This document shows positions 18,101 through 25,902 of a stretch of 64,000 nt of DNA, in pieces. Each line of letters begins with the position of its first letter. The stretch's first letter is position 1. The position numbers were made by a program, and so were the translations under genes. The notes under the pieces are model-generated. The model saw only the letters and a program-made list of their open reading frames with translations. It was not told the origin of the DNA and ran no database searches. The stretch lies in NCBI RefSeq assembly GCF_002150785.1, contig NZ_MTAZ01000019.1, positions 62,001-126,000 of the forward strand, written 5' to 3'. This DNA is from Arenibacter amylolyticus (GTDB lineage Bacteria; Bacteroidota; Bacteroidia; Flavobacteriales; Flavobacteriaceae).

Positions 18101-18542
18101 AAACATACTCCTTGGTACCAGATAATAATCGGTCATACTCTGTGGCTTTCACCGTGAGGGTCTCATTGTTGGCAAATCTTTTGGCTGTCTCCTTTACCAC
18201 AGCAAATGCTTCGGGAAGGATCTGGTTAAGAGTTGCCTCCGTAGTGGTATAGACCTCTTCTTTTAAACGGTCTATTTCCCCATAAAGCTCCTCATTCTTA
18301 TCGATATCAGGGGAAGCCTTAACCTCTTCTAAAAGTGCTGCTATCTTGTCCTGATTCTCCTTTATGGCTTCTTGGATGGTATTCTTAAAGAAGGTAGTCT
18401 TTTCTCGAAGCTCATCAAGGGAAAGTTTTTCTAATTCGGATTCAAAGGACTTTATTTGGTCTACCAATGGCTGTAGGTCTTTTACGTCTTTCTTGGACTT
18501 GTCTCCTACAAATGCCTTTATGATGGAATTTAAAAAATTCAT
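15183..18542 (-). CDS. secA: Preprotein translocase ATPase SecA
   Basis: 1119 residues, the motor that pushes unfolded preproteins through SecYEG. Motifs: Walker [11 protein letters not shown] near 191-200, Walker B with [20 protein letters not shown], helicase motif [13 protein letters not shown] and [14 protein letters not shown]. It is longer than the E. coli protein (901) because of insertions in the N-terminal third and after the first nucleotide-binding fold, as is usual in Bacteroidota. The C-terminus ends in [21 protein letters not shown] and lacks the zinc-binding CxCxSGx8CH tail used for SecB binding in proteobacteria. It is transcribed alone, with a terminator directly behind it and a TAnnTTTG box in front. 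Confidence 0.97.
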   Translation of the reverse strand: MNFLNSIIKAFVGDKSKKDVKDLQPLVDQIKSFESELEKLSLDELREKTTFFKNTIQEAIKENQDKIAALLEEVKASPDIDKNEELYGEIDRLKEEVYTTTEATLNQILPEAFAVVKETAKRFANNETLTVKATEYDRLLSGTKEYVSLSGEQANWSNSWDAAGTKVTWDMVHYDVQLIGGIALHQGKIAEMQTGEGKTLVATLPLYLNALTGNGAHLVTVNDYLAKRDSAWMAPIFEFHGLSVDCIDQHQPNSDGRRAAYNADITYGTNNEFGFDYLRDNMAHTPSDLVQRPHNFAIVDEVDSVLVDDARTPLIISGPVPEGDRHEFNELKPKVSDIVSKQRAYLTGVLAEAKKLIQEGNTKEGGFLLLRVYRGLPKTKALIKFLSEEGVKQLLQKTENFYMQDNNREMHQIDEELWFVIDEKNNQIELTDKGVEYLSGDGDKDFFVMPDIGNEIAKIESQDLEINEEAELKEELFKDFAIKSERIHTMNQLLKAYTLFEKDVEYVVMDNKVMIVDEQTGRIMDGRRYSDGLHQAIEAKENVKIEAMTQTFATITLQNYFRMYSKLAGMTGTAITEAGEFWEIYKLDVMEIPTNRPIAREDKQDLIYKTKREKYNGIIEEVTKISKAGRPVLIGTTSVEVSELLSRMLHIRKVPHNVLNAKLHKKEAEIVAEAGKAGIVTIATNMAGRGTDIKLSKEVKEAGGLAIIGTERHDSRRVDRQLRGRSGRQGDPGSSQFYVSLEDNLMRLFGSDRVAKMMDKMGLEEGEVIQHSMMTKSIERAQKKVEENNFGIRKRLLEYDDVMNAQREVIYKRRRHALQGERLKLDIANMIYDTCEIIVDTNKAANDYKNFEFELIKYFSITSPISEEDFAKLGVQEMANQIYKATYEHYQNKMERNAAIAFPVIKNVYEDNANKFERIVVPFTDGIKSLNVVTNLQEAYESNGKQLITDFEKNISLAIIDDSWKTHLRKMDELKQSVQLAVHEQKDPLLIYKFEAFELFKAMIEKVNKEIVSFLFKGELPNQSNEIQEARNVSRPKENLKTSKEEIPNSDEMAARSRAVGQNQSGRPQVTETIVREKAKIGRNERVTIKNVMSGESKTLKYKQAEPLIDKGEWVLIEE

Positions 18543-18635
18543 AGTATTATAATGTTGTTAATGAAAGGACCTAAATAAAGGCCTTTCGGGTACGTCTTAT
18601 GGCAACGCAAGGTTCGGTTATACTAAAAGCAGTCT

Positions 18636-18643
18636 CAAAATTA
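18636..18643 (-). promoter_or_regulatory. Probable -7 promoter box of secA
   Basis: The minus strand reads TAATTTTG (TAnnTTTG) about 95 bases upstream of the secA start, in the gap behind the DUF2795 terminator. No TTG at -33 spacing was found. The resulting leader of roughly 85 nt is long enough to hold regulation, but no structure is evident. Confidence 0.45.
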
Positions 18644-18649
18644 CGTAAA

Positions 18650-18675
18650 AAAAAAGCCTCTGATGAGACTTTTTT
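18650..18675 (-). terminator. Terminator of the DUF2795 gene
   Basis: Arms AAAAAAGCCTC (18650-18660) and GAGACTTTTTT (18665-18675) with a 4-nt loop. The single mismatch becomes a G-U pair only in minus-strand RNA, which also has a run of T after the stem, so it serves the minus strand. Confidence 0.7.
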
Positions 18676-18695
18676 GTTGTAATTCCGTTAATATT

Positions 18696-18920
18696 TTAAT
18701 ACTCGTCCTCGTTCCAAAGATAATCTTCTTCCGTAGGATAGTCTGGCCAAATCTCTTCAATTGACTCATAGATTTCCCCACCTTCCTCTTCCATAGATTG
18801 TAGGTTTTCCACAACTTCTAGAGGGGCACCGGTTCTAATTGAGTAATCTATCAATTCGTCTTTGGTCGCTGGCCAGGGTGCATCGCTCAAATAGGATGCT
18901 AATTCTAAAGTCCAATACAT
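18696..18920 (-). CDS. DUF2795 small acidic protein
   Basis: 74 residues, strongly acidic, with the DUF2795 core LASYLSDAPWPATKDELIDYSIRTGAP followed by a Glu/Asp/Tyr tail (IEEIWPDYPTEEDYLWNEDEY). The core is short and helical and has been proposed to be a DNA- or protein-binding module, but no function is established. The form with an acidic tail is conserved in Bacteroidota and commonly sits near secA. It has its own well-formed promoter and its own terminator. Confidence 0.85.
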   Translation of the reverse strand: MYWTLELASYLSDAPWPATKDELIDYSIRTGAPLEVVENLQSMEEEGGEIYESIEEIWPDYPTEEDYLWNEDEY

Positions 18921-18943
18921 CGCAATAGTATATTAAATTTTTG

Positions 18944-18973
18944 CAAAAGTAAATTTTATTGTGTAATAAGCAA
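18944..18973 (-). promoter_or_regulatory. Promoter of DUF2795 gene (TTG-N19-TACTTTTG)
   Basis: On the minus strand the -33 TTG (18971-18973) is 19 bases from the -7 box TACTTTTG (18944-18951). This is the best full match to the flavobacterial consensus TTG-N17-23-TAnnTTTG in the window. The -7 box ends about 24 bases from the start codon, giving a short leader. Confidence 0.65.
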
Positions 18974-19054
18974 GTTGTTTTGATTGAAATATAACTAATT
19001 TATTAACAATATATTACTTTCAACGGGTTAATGATATATTTTTAATGGATTTTG

Positions 19055-19630
19055 TTACTTCTTCTTATCAGGAATCCATTGTGTCTCTTGCACATTAAGT
19101 TGTTTAGACAAGTTTCGTGCCAATACAAATAGAAAGTCCGAAAGTCGGTTAATATAGGCTAAAATATGGGCATCTACTCCTGACATTTGGTTTAGATGCG
19201 ACACTAATCGTTCTGCCCTGCGGCAGATGGTTCGGGAAATATGACAATATGACACTGTTGGGTGACCTCCTGGGAGTATAAAATGGGTCATAGGTGCCAA
19301 GCCTTGTTCCATCCTATCGATCTCCTGCTCCAAAAATGTTAAGTCATCCTCGCCTATCTTAGGAATATTGAGTCTGTCCTTTCCATTTTTTAATTTTTCT
19401 TTCTCAGGGTCAACCGCCAAGAGTGCACCAATAGTAAAAAGTTTGTCTTGGATAGTCTTCAGTACCGTGTTGGTTAAGGGGTCTGTTTTTTGATCCCTGA
19501 TTAGGCCTATCCATGAATTTAACTCGTCAATGGTACCATAGCTTTCTATTCGGATATGATGTTTGGGAACCCGGGTGCCACCTAAAAGGCCTGTGGTGCC
19601 GTCATCGCCCGTCTTTGTATATATTTTCAT
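19055..19630 (-). CDS. Cob(I)alamin/cob(I)yrinic acid a,c-diamide adenosyltransferase (PduO type)
   Basis: 191 residues. It transfers the adenosyl group of ATP to cob(I)alamin, making adenosylcobalamin. The ATP-binding N-terminus KIYTKTGDDGTTGLLGG, the YGTIDELNSWIG helix and the C-terminal CRRAERLVSHL motif define the PduO/MMAB family rather than CobA/BtuR. In this genome the product would serve methylmalonyl-CoA mutase, whose chaperone meaB lies about 14 kb away, and perhaps ribonucleotide reductase. Preceded on the same strand by the 55-residue membrane protein with a 114-bp gap, possibly one transcript. Confidence 0.92.
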   Translation of the reverse strand: MKIYTKTGDDGTTGLLGGTRVPKHHIRIESYGTIDELNSWIGLIRDQKTDPLTNTVLKTIQDKLFTIGALLAVDPEKEKLKNGKDRLNIPKIGEDDLTFLEQEIDRMEQGLAPMTHFILPGGHPTVSYCHISRTICRRAERLVSHLNQMSGVDAHILAYINRLSDFLFVLARNLSKQLNVQETQWIPDKKK

Positions 19631-19744
19631 AGTGATTTCTTATTTAGATGCGTGTTCTGTGCTTACTTAGGAACAGGGATAACTCTCCCTTTGGACTTCC
19701 TTACTTCTGGAAATTCTTGAGTTTTGGAGACATTAAGGGGATAA

Positions 19745-19912
19745 CTATCCTTGGGTTTTCTCCTCTTCTATGGATTTATTGCGATCCTCCATCCGGTGGC
19801 CCTCCATAAATTTTCTGGATTTCCGATCCCTCTTTTTCTTTCTGTTTTGGCCTTGGAAAACAAAGTACAGTATAGCAAGTATAGCAAGTACAATATAGAT
19901 GGTGTAGTCCAT
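19745..19912 (-). CDS. 55-residue single-helix membrane protein
   Basis: A short frame beginning MDYTIYIVLAILAILYFVFQ (one transmembrane helix) and followed by a very basic then acidic tail (NRKKKRDRKSRKFMEGHR … EEEKTQG). The hydrophobic segment directly followed by Lys/Arg gives an N-out, C-in topology. It is supported by the sharp signal-anchor pattern and by its place between the methyltransferase-like gene and the adenosyltransferase gene on the same strand. An overlapping longer frame in another phase (19768-20019) has no such organisation. Function unknown; the family of small membrane proteins beside PduO-type genes in flavobacteria is known to me only vaguely. Confidence 0.6.
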   Translation of the reverse strand: MDYTIYIVLAILAILYFVFQGQNRKKKRDRKSRKFMEGHRMEDRNKSIEEEKTQG

Positions 19913-19957
19913 TGAATTAAGTTTATGTAGCTTTTATCGTAGTCTAAATTTACGGGT

Positions 19958-20458
19958 TTAAACTCTAATTTTAAAATGTTCCCTTGCTTGCTCTTGTCTA
20001 ATAAAGAGAAGGCCCCCAAAATACATATCCATACTTACAGTTACCACCTCCAGCTGCTGAAGGGTTTTCCAAAAGGTGTTCCGTTCCTCATTTCTATAAA
20101 TTGCCGGGACGTAGATAATACTACCGTTCTTGATTGCTGGGTTTCCTACTACATATTTATCCAAGATGGTTTTGCTTAGGGAATCTAGGCAAAGTAATTT
20201 TGAGTTTTGCGCCGTAATAGTTATTCCATGGGAGCTCAATCGCTTTATCAGTGCTTCATTATCACCTACCAGCTGTACCTCCTTTAGTTTAAAGTAATCC
20301 AGGCTCTTTAAAAGAATAGCCGTGCTTTTAGGGGAGGGATAATAAGGTGGCTTATAGAGGCATTTGGTGACAAAATTATAAATGAAAGGCGAGTGTACCC
20401 CATGTTGGTTGGTAGATGCAAGCCAAAATCTTATATATGATAAAACCCTATAAAGCAT
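19958..20458 (-). CDS. Shortened class I methyltransferase-like protein lacking the SAM site
   Basis: 166 residues. The N-terminal FWLASTNQHGVHSPFIYNFVTKCLY and the C-terminal MYFGGLLFIRQEQAREHFKIRV are typical of a flavobacterial class I methyltransferase family of about 240-270 residues. The middle, however, is reduced: the glycine-rich SAM loop (an LEIGTSLG-type motif) and the acidic end of strand two are absent, and only a short region (SLDYFKLKEVQLVGDNEAL … SIIYVPAIYRNEERNTFWKTLQQ) remains. The frame is intact without internal stops, so this is a collapsed but still coding relative. It is probably not an active methyltransferase. It may be a binding protein or a gene in decay. Confidence 0.7.
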   Translation of the reverse strand: MLYRVLSYIRFWLASTNQHGVHSPFIYNFVTKCLYKPPYYPSPKSTAILLKSLDYFKLKEVQLVGDNEALIKRLSSHGITITAQNSKLLCLDSLSKTILDKYVVGNPAIKNGSIIYVPAIYRNEERNTFWKTLQQLEVVTVSMDMYFGGLLFIRQEQAREHFKIRV

Positions 20459-20517
20459 TTAAAAAAATCCTGTTTTAAGTGCAAGTTGAACCTTGTCCTT
20501 ATAATTATAGTGTATCC

Positions 20518-22386
20518 TTACATGGATAGCTCAAACCATCGTTCGGTTTTCTTTTCTATACTAGCTTCAATGTCACTTAGCTGTATGGAAAGCTCAGTAA
20601 TTTCCTCTCCAGAAAGGCTGGTGTCTGTGAATTTGTGTTGTAGCGCTTCCTTTTTGGCTTCTAATTTCTCTATGTCTTTTTCCAATTGCTTAAACTCCTT
20701 CTGTTCCAAAAAACTAAGTTTTTTTTCCTTTTGGGAATCGGTGCGTTCCGGTTTAGAGCTTTTAATCTCTACTGCTTTTTGTTTCTCGGCCCTTAGGTCT
20801 TGTTCCATACTGTCCTCATAGGTTCGGTAATCGGAATAGTTGCCTGGGAAGTCCTCTATATGGGCATTGCCTCTAAATACGAATAAATGGTCTACAATTT
20901 TATCCATAAAGTACCTGTCGTGCGAAACCACCAATAGACATCCTGGGAAATCCAATAAAAAACTCTCCAAAACATTCAGGGTAACAATATCTAGGTCGTT
21001 AGTAGGTTCATCCAGAATTAGGAAATTTGGATTTTGAATGAGGACAGTACATAGATATAATCGTTTTCGCTCCCCACCGCTTAGTTTCTCAACAAAATCG
21101 TACTGCTTTTTGCGATCAAACAAAAATCGCTCTAGCAACTGTTGTGCAGATATCTGTCTGCCTTTCATTAGGGGGATATAATCCCCAAACTCACGGATAA
21201 CATCAATTACTTTCTGACCTTCTTTAATCTCAATGCCCCCCTGGGTGTAATAACCAAATTTGATGGTTTCCCCAATAACTACCTTACCGCTGTCTGGGGT
21301 GTCTTTCCCAGTTAGAATATTTAGGAAGGTAGATTTACCAGTACCATTCTTTCCAATGATCCCAATCCGCTCTCCCTTAATAAAATTATATTCAAACTTA
21401 TCTAAGATGGGTTTCCCGGGGTAGGATTTAGATATTTTATGGAGTTCTACCACCTTACTACCCATCCGCTCCATATTAATTTCTAGCTGTATCTCATGAT
21501 CCTGCCTGCGCTTATTGGCTCGTTCTTTTATATCGTGAAAATCATCTATCCTGGATTTGGATTTGGTGGTACGGGCCTTGGGTTGCTTGCGCATCCAGTC
21601 TAGTTCCTTTTTGTAGAGTAGTTTGGATTTGTGCTGTTCCACAGCCTCTTGCTCTATTCTGGCTTCCTTCTTCTCTAGGTAATAGGAGTAATTTCCTTTG
21701 TAGTTGTATAATTGTCCATTGTCCAATTCCAAAATCTCATTACAAACCCGTTCCAAGAAATACCTATCGTGAGTTACCATGAAGAGGGTGAGATTTTCTC
21801 TGGCGAAATACTGCTCTAACCATTCTATCATCTCCAGATCCAAGTGGTTGGTAGGCTCATCCAAGATCAGTAGATCGGGCCTATTGATCAGGGCATTCGC
21901 CAATGCCAGTCGTTTCTTTTGTCCTCCAGACAATAAATTAATCTTAATGGAAAGGTCATCCAGCTTTAATTTGGATAGAATTTGTTTATACTGGGTCTCA
22001 AAATCCCATGCATCATAACGTTCCATTGCCTCAAAAGCTTTTTGATAGGCTTCTGCATCCTCTGGGTTTTGCAAGGCGTGCTCGTAATTTTGAATCACTT
22101 TTAACACCTCGTTGTCCGAAGCAAAAATGGTTTCTTCTATCGTTAGATCGGGGTCTAGGTTGGGCTCTTGTTCCAAGAAGGAGATCCTGACACCTTTTCG
22201 CATGTTCACTTGGCCGGTATCCGAAGAATCTTTACCTGCCAATATATTTAATATAGAAGTTTTTCCACTACCGTTTTTAGCGATAAAAGCAATCTTTTGA
22301 TCCTTGTTAATACCAAAGGAGATATTGGAAAAAAGGGTAAGTTCGCCAAACGATTTGGATAGGTTTTCTACCGTGAGAAGATTCAT
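20518..22386 (-). CDS. uup: ABC-F family ATPase (Uup-like)
   Basis: 622 residues, two ABC domains in one chain and no membrane part. Domain 1: Walker A AKNGSGKTS, signature LSGGQKKRLALA, Walker B LLILDEPTNHLD. Domain 2: GKNGTGKST, LSGGERKRLYLC, FLILDEPTNDLD. The linker between them (about 240-300) is long and basic, and the C-terminus is a charged coiled coil (KEKKLSFLEQKEFKQLEKDIEKLEAKKE) as in Uup, which binds ribosomes or DNA branch structures. ABC-F proteins act on the ribosome E site. Seven bases separate it from the DUF4105 gene upstream, so they share a transcript. Uup is preferred over EttA because of the coiled-coil tail. Confidence 0.88.
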   Translation of the reverse strand: MNLLTVENLSKSFGELTLFSNISFGINKDQKIAFIAKNGSGKTSILNILAGKDSSDTGQVNMRKGVRISFLEQEPNLDPDLTIEETIFASDNEVLKVIQNYEHALQNPEDAEAYQKAFEAMERYDAWDFETQYKQILSKLKLDDLSIKINLLSGGQKKRLALANALINRPDLLILDEPTNHLDLEMIEWLEQYFARENLTLFMVTHDRYFLERVCNEILELDNGQLYNYKGNYSYYLEKKEARIEQEAVEQHKSKLLYKKELDWMRKQPKARTTKSKSRIDDFHDIKERANKRRQDHEIQLEINMERMGSKVVELHKISKSYPGKPILDKFEYNFIKGERIGIIGKNGTGKSTFLNILTGKDTPDSGKVVIGETIKFGYYTQGGIEIKEGQKVIDVIREFGDYIPLMKGRQISAQQLLERFLFDRKKQYDFVEKLSGGERKRLYLCTVLIQNPNFLILDEPTNDLDIVTLNVLESFLLDFPGCLLVVSHDRYFMDKIVDHLFVFRGNAHIEDFPGNYSDYRTYEDSMEQDLRAEKQKAVEIKSSKPERTDSQKEKKLSFLEQKEFKQLEKDIEKLEAKKEALQHKFTDTSLSGEEITELSIQLSDIEASIEKKTERWFELSM

Positions 22387-22393
22387 TGATAAT

Positions 22394-23575
22394 TTATTTT
22401 AAACGAGTTGAATGCTGGAAATGCTTCCATAAATACAGATATCGAATTCCTAGCATTATTAAAAGAGGAGTGATTAGTGGTGAAAAAGCCTGAATTTTAA
22501 AGATCCATATAATAGCTGTGGCCACTACCATCCCCAAAAGAAACAGTATATATTTGGGGAGCCAAGAAGTGGAAACATTTTTTTTATGGATCACAAAGGC
22601 AACCAAGATATTGACTGGGAATACCCAAAATATATTAAAATTATTTACCGTGGCAGTATGGTCCGTAAAGAACCATAGAAGCAGTACCAATAGGCCTGTT
22701 AGGCCAGTTAGGGTAAAGAGCGTAACATCTAACCACCTGCTCCGAGCCTTCTTTTTATAATCCCTATAAGTAAGGAATAGCACCCAAAGGGAAACTACCA
22801 ATATCCAGAATAGGGGAGTACCAAAAAAACTTTGGGCCGTAGCTATTTCTCGCTTACCCAAGATGGTGTTTTCCTTGCCTACTAGGTTGTTGCCTTCCAA
22901 GGTAGTGTTGCGTAGCTGATACATCACATAATCTGGTAAGAACATGTGCTCCTTTGAAGTGGCCGTTTTATCAATGACCGATCCCAAGGCAAGGTCTATC
23001 CCAAAACTGGACCAGGAATTTAAGGTCAGGTTTTGATGTATCAATTCCCTAAAGGTGTATTTTTCCGCTAGCTTATCCTCAAAAACTAAATTGCTGCCCA
23101 AGGTTTCCTCTAAAACATCTCCAATTTTAGTGGCACAATTATTATAGAAGAAATCATATAAATAATCCCTGTTCTCGGGTAAGTGATTGGTTTCAAGATA
23201 TTGGTATAGCGTATTTTTTTCAGCCGGGTCCAAATTAAGTTGTTGTTCTACCACCCACCGGTTTTCCAATTCATAGGCATAGAGAAAATAGGGGGTTTTC
23301 TGCTTGCTTAGGGAATAGTAGAGGTTGCCCATGGCAAAATCCACATAGAACATTGGAGGGTTAAAATCAAAGGTGCCATAATTGTACACCACATCCAATC
23401 CCTTTAAAGGGTCTTTTACTCTAAAGGCACTATGGCCAAAGGTGGTATACAGATCGGAACCAGAACCGCAGGTGAGCACGCTGATTTGGGCGGTGGAGGA
23501 TAACTCTTCCTGTTGTGCCCAACAGAGCATGCTAATACTGAAAAAGAATAAGAATAGTTTGTTTTTAAACCACAT
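22394..23575 (-). CDS. DUF4105 (Lnb-like) membrane protein
   Basis: 393 residues from an ATG that begins a good signal peptide (MWFKNKLFLFFFSISMLCWAQ). An in-frame GTG 72 bases upstream would add an unlikely Ser/Ile-rich segment, so the inner start is preferred. The periplasmic part (about 25-235) shows the DUF4105 landmarks LTCGSGSDLYTTFGHSAFRV, the Cys/His pair expected for an N1pC/P60-like or Lnb catalytic site, and FFYNNCATKIGDVLEE. The C-terminal 170 residues have about five membrane helices. Relatives include Lnb, which makes N-acyl-S-monoacyl lipoproteins in some Firmicutes, so lipoprotein or lipid remodelling is a possible role (inference). Co-transcribed with the ABC-F gene. Confidence 0.82.
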   Translation of the reverse strand: MWFKNKLFLFFFSISMLCWAQQEELSSTAQISVLTCGSGSDLYTTFGHSAFRVKDPLKGLDVVYNYGTFDFNPPMFYVDFAMGNLYYSLSKQKTPYFLYAYELENRWVVEQQLNLDPAEKNTLYQYLETNHLPENRDYLYDFFYNNCATKIGDVLEETLGSNLVFEDKLAEKYTFRELIHQNLTLNSWSSFGIDLALGSVIDKTATSKEHMFLPDYVMYQLRNTTLEGNNLVGKENTILGKREIATAQSFFGTPLFWILVVSLWVLFLTYRDYKKKARSRWLDVTLFTLTGLTGLLVLLLWFFTDHTATVNNFNIFWVFPVNILVAFVIHKKNVSTSWLPKYILFLLGMVVATAIIWIFKIQAFSPLITPLLIMLGIRYLYLWKHFQHSTRLK

Positions 23576-23888
23576 ATTGAAAAGGGAGACGCTGCTGCTT
23601 GTGATAATAGACACAAATATCGAATAAATAAAAGGATTTAGGAACACTGGGAGAGGCGATTGTAAAAAATGGCGTTAATTTTAACAGCATTTTTTATTAA
23701 ATGGTATTTTTACCCATGTTTGCCTATCTTGGTTCCGAATTTATTTAGCGACTTGTTTCTGTAGGGAATACAGCACTCTATATAAAAATATGAATCCCTT
23801 GGTAGGAGCAAGAGGAAACCTGATCCATATCAAAATCACAGGTGTACCAATTGCATAGGATCGTCAAAAAAATAATAAATAGTAACAT

Positions 23889-24653
23889 ATGAAAAGACAT
23901 ATCCCAAATTTAATTACCATGTTAAACCTATTATGCGGTTGTATTGCAACGGTGTTTGCGGTTAAGAATCACTTGGATATTGCTGCTTTATTTGTCTTTT
24001 TGGGTATCTTTTTCGATTTCTTCGATGGTCTAGCTGCCCGTGCCCTAGATGTGAAAAGTGAACTGGGCCTACAATTGGATTCCTTGGCCGATATGATTAC
24101 TAGTGGATTGGTGCCAGGAATTGTAATGTACCAGCTATTATCCATGTCTTTGCATGGAGGGTGGAATACAGGGTGGGTCTCCGTGGCCACGGATACTTTG
24201 GAAGAGAGTGCCACCGCTTTGCCATGGCTTCCCTTTCTAGGGTTTCTCATCACCTTGGGGTCGGCCTATCGCTTGGCGAAATTTAATGTGGATGAGAATC
24301 AGGTGTCTTCCTTTGTAGGGTTGCCCACTCCTGCTAATGCCTTATTGATATTGTCTTTTCCTTTAATTCTCCTTTATCACAACAACGAGGTCTTGAACCA
24401 CCTAATCTTAAATGAAACCTTCTTGATTGTGACTACCTTGTTGAGTACTTTTTTGTTGAATGCTCCCATAAAACTGTTTGCTCTGAAATTTAAAAATTGG
24501 AGTATAAAAAGCAATGCAATGCGCTATGTGTTTATAGTGGTTAGTCTGGTACTAATCCTTACTATGAAGTTTATGGCCATACCAGCTATAATTGCTATTT
24601 ACATAGTGAGCTCCGTAATAATGCAATTGGACAATAGAAAGCAAGTTCAATAG
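23889..24653 (+). CDS. pssA: CDP-diacylglycerol-serine O-phosphatidyltransferase
   Basis: 254 residues, a multi-helix inner-membrane enzyme making phosphatidylserine, precursor of phosphatidylethanolamine. The CDP-alcohol phosphatidyltransferase signature D-x2-D-G-x2-A-R-x8-G-x3-D-x3-D is complete: Asp43, Asp46, Arg51, Gly60, Asp64 and Asp68. The start RHIPNLITMLNLLCGC is typical of PssA subclass II. It stands alone on the plus strand, converging on lptB. A near-match -7 sequence TATTTTTA lies about 23,705-23,712. Confidence 0.93.
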   Translation: MKRHIPNLITMLNLLCGCIATVFAVKNHLDIAALFVFLGIFFDFFDGLAARALDVKSELGLQLDSLADMITSGLVPGIVMYQLLSMSLHGGWNTGWVSVATDTLEESATALPWLPFLGFLITLGSAYRLAKFNVDENQVSSFVGLPTPANALLILSFPLILLYHNNEVLNHLILNETFLIVTTLLSTFLLNAPIKLFALKFKNWSIKSNAMRYVFIVVSLVLILTMKFMAIPAIIAIYIVSSVIMQLDNRKQVQ

Positions 24654-24680
24654 TCCATTGATGGGTGGGGACTGGCAGAA

Positions 24681-24702
24681 TCCTGGCGTGAAGGTGCCAG
24701 GA
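24681..24702. terminator. Weak hairpin between pssA and lptB
   Basis: Inverted repeat TCCTGGC / GCCAGGA (7 bp, 8-nt loop) in the 92-bp convergent gap. No T run follows on either strand, so it is only a possible terminator. Confidence 0.3.
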
Positions 24703-24745
24703 GTGTATGCTTAAACTATTTGAAAATGGTTAAGAGGGGGCCAGC

Positions 24746-25486
24746 TTAAAAGTCTAGCTTCTTTTTTCTAAGTTCAAAGTTTTGTCCTAGGTATACCTTA
24801 CGGACCATTTCATCTGCAGCCAAATCTTCTGGAACCCCGGATTTTAAGATGCCTCCCTCAAACATTAGATAGGAGCGTTCTGTAATGGCCAAGGTTTCTT
24901 GTACGTTATGGTCAGTAATTAAAATGCCTATGTTTTTATCCTTTAACTGGGCAACAATTTTCTGAATATCCTCTACGGCAACCGGATCTACCCCTGCAAA
25001 GGGTTCATCTAATAGAATAAATTTGGGGTCGGTAGCAAGTGCCCTGGCAATTTCGGTACGTCTTCTTTCTCCCCCCGATAATAGATCACCCCTGTTCTTG
25101 CGGATATGACCAAGGCCAAACTCCTCTATGAGCGACTCCATCTTCATTAATTGTTCTTTTTTGCTCAATTTGGTGAGCTGAAGTACGCTAAGGATATTGT
25201 CTTCAATACTTAGCTTTCTAAAAACGGAAGCTTCTTGGGCAAGATAACCGATTCCGTGTTGCGCCCTTTTGTACATGGGGAAATTGGTGATCTCTTTTTG
25301 GTCCAAAAAAATCTTGCCTCCATTTGGTTTAATCAAGCCAACGATCATATAAAAGGAGGTGGTTTTTCCAGCTCCATTGGGTCCTAACAATCCCACAATT
25401 TCACCTTGGTTAACTTCCAGGGAAATCCCTCTGACCACCTGTCGTCCTCGGTAGGACTTCATTATATTTTCTGCTCTTAGCTTCAT
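24746..25486 (-). CDS. lptB: LPS export ABC transporter ATP-binding protein LptB
   Basis: 246 residues, the ATPase that powers LPS extraction by LptFG. Walker [15 protein letters not shown]-loop [13 protein letters not shown] (the QEASVFRKL stretch is diagnostic for LptB), signature [17 protein letters not shown], Walker [14 protein letters not shown] and a switch His in [10 protein letters not shown]. The other Lpt components are not in the window. It is the last of a minus-strand cluster kdsD-tatC-(AhpD-like)-lptB that joins KDO synthesis, Tat export and LPS transport. Confidence 0.95.
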   Translation of the reverse strand: MKLRAENIMKSYRGRQVVRGISLEVNQGEIVGLLGPNGAGKTTSFYMIVGLIKPNGGKIFLDQKEITNFPMYKRAQHGIGYLAQEASVFRKLSIEDNILSVLQLTKLSKKEQLMKMESLIEEFGLGHIRKNRGDLLSGGERRRTEIARALATDPKFILLDEPFAGVDPVAVEDIQKIVAQLKDKNIGILITDHNVQETLAITERSYLMFEGGILKSGVPEDLAADEMVRKVYLGQNFELRKKKLDF

Positions 25487-25551
25487 ATTTTTCGTTGCTA
25501 TTTCCCAAAACTAACCCTTATCTTGATCAAGGGAAAGAATTTGTCGTTTTT

Positions 25552-25902
25552 TTAACCTTGTAGGTTTTCCAGTTCTTCCCAATATTCATAAGCTTTTCTT
25601 AGGTGAGGTACCACGATGGTGCCGCCAACCAAAGTAGCTATTCCCAAGGTTTCCATTACCTCTTCCTTGGTGGCGCCCTCCTTATGGGAACTTTCCAAAT
25701 GGTACTTTACGCAGTCGTCACAGCGCAATACCGCTGAAGCTACCAGGCCCAATAATTCCTTTGTTTTAACATCTAGAGCCCCGGCGGCATACGCATTGGT
25801 ATCTAGGTTGAAGATCCTTTTGATTATTTTGTTGTTATCGGCCAAAATCTTCTCATTCATTTTGGTGCGATACTCGTTGAACTCTTTAACTTGATTTGAC
25901 AT
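25552..25902 (-). CDS. Carboxymuconolactone decarboxylase / AhpD-like protein
   Basis: 116 residues from the preferred start MSNQVKEFNEYRTK. A further in-frame start 36 bases upstream lies inside tatC and adds a Lys-rich stub, so it is rejected. The chain carries the redox pair CDDC followed by KYHLESSHKEGATKEEVMETLGIA, the CxxC-x-H arrangement of AhpD-like peroxidase partners. These proteins reduce peroxides or disulfides with lipoyl or thioredoxin-type donors. Overlaps the end of tatC by 17 bases, so it is translated from the same message; its role there is unknown. Confidence 0.88.
   Translation of the reverse strand: MSNQVKEFNEYRTKMNEKILADNNKIIKRIFNLDTNAYAAGALDVKTKELLGLVASAVLRCDDCVKYHLESSHKEGATKEEVMETLGIATLVGGTIVVPHLRKAYEYWEELENLQG

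Noticed and set aside
19768-20019. An 83-codon minus-strand frame overlapping the methyltransferase-like gene
   Set aside because: It crosses two better-supported genes in other phases and shows no signal or domain; the 55-residue membrane protein fits this stretch better.
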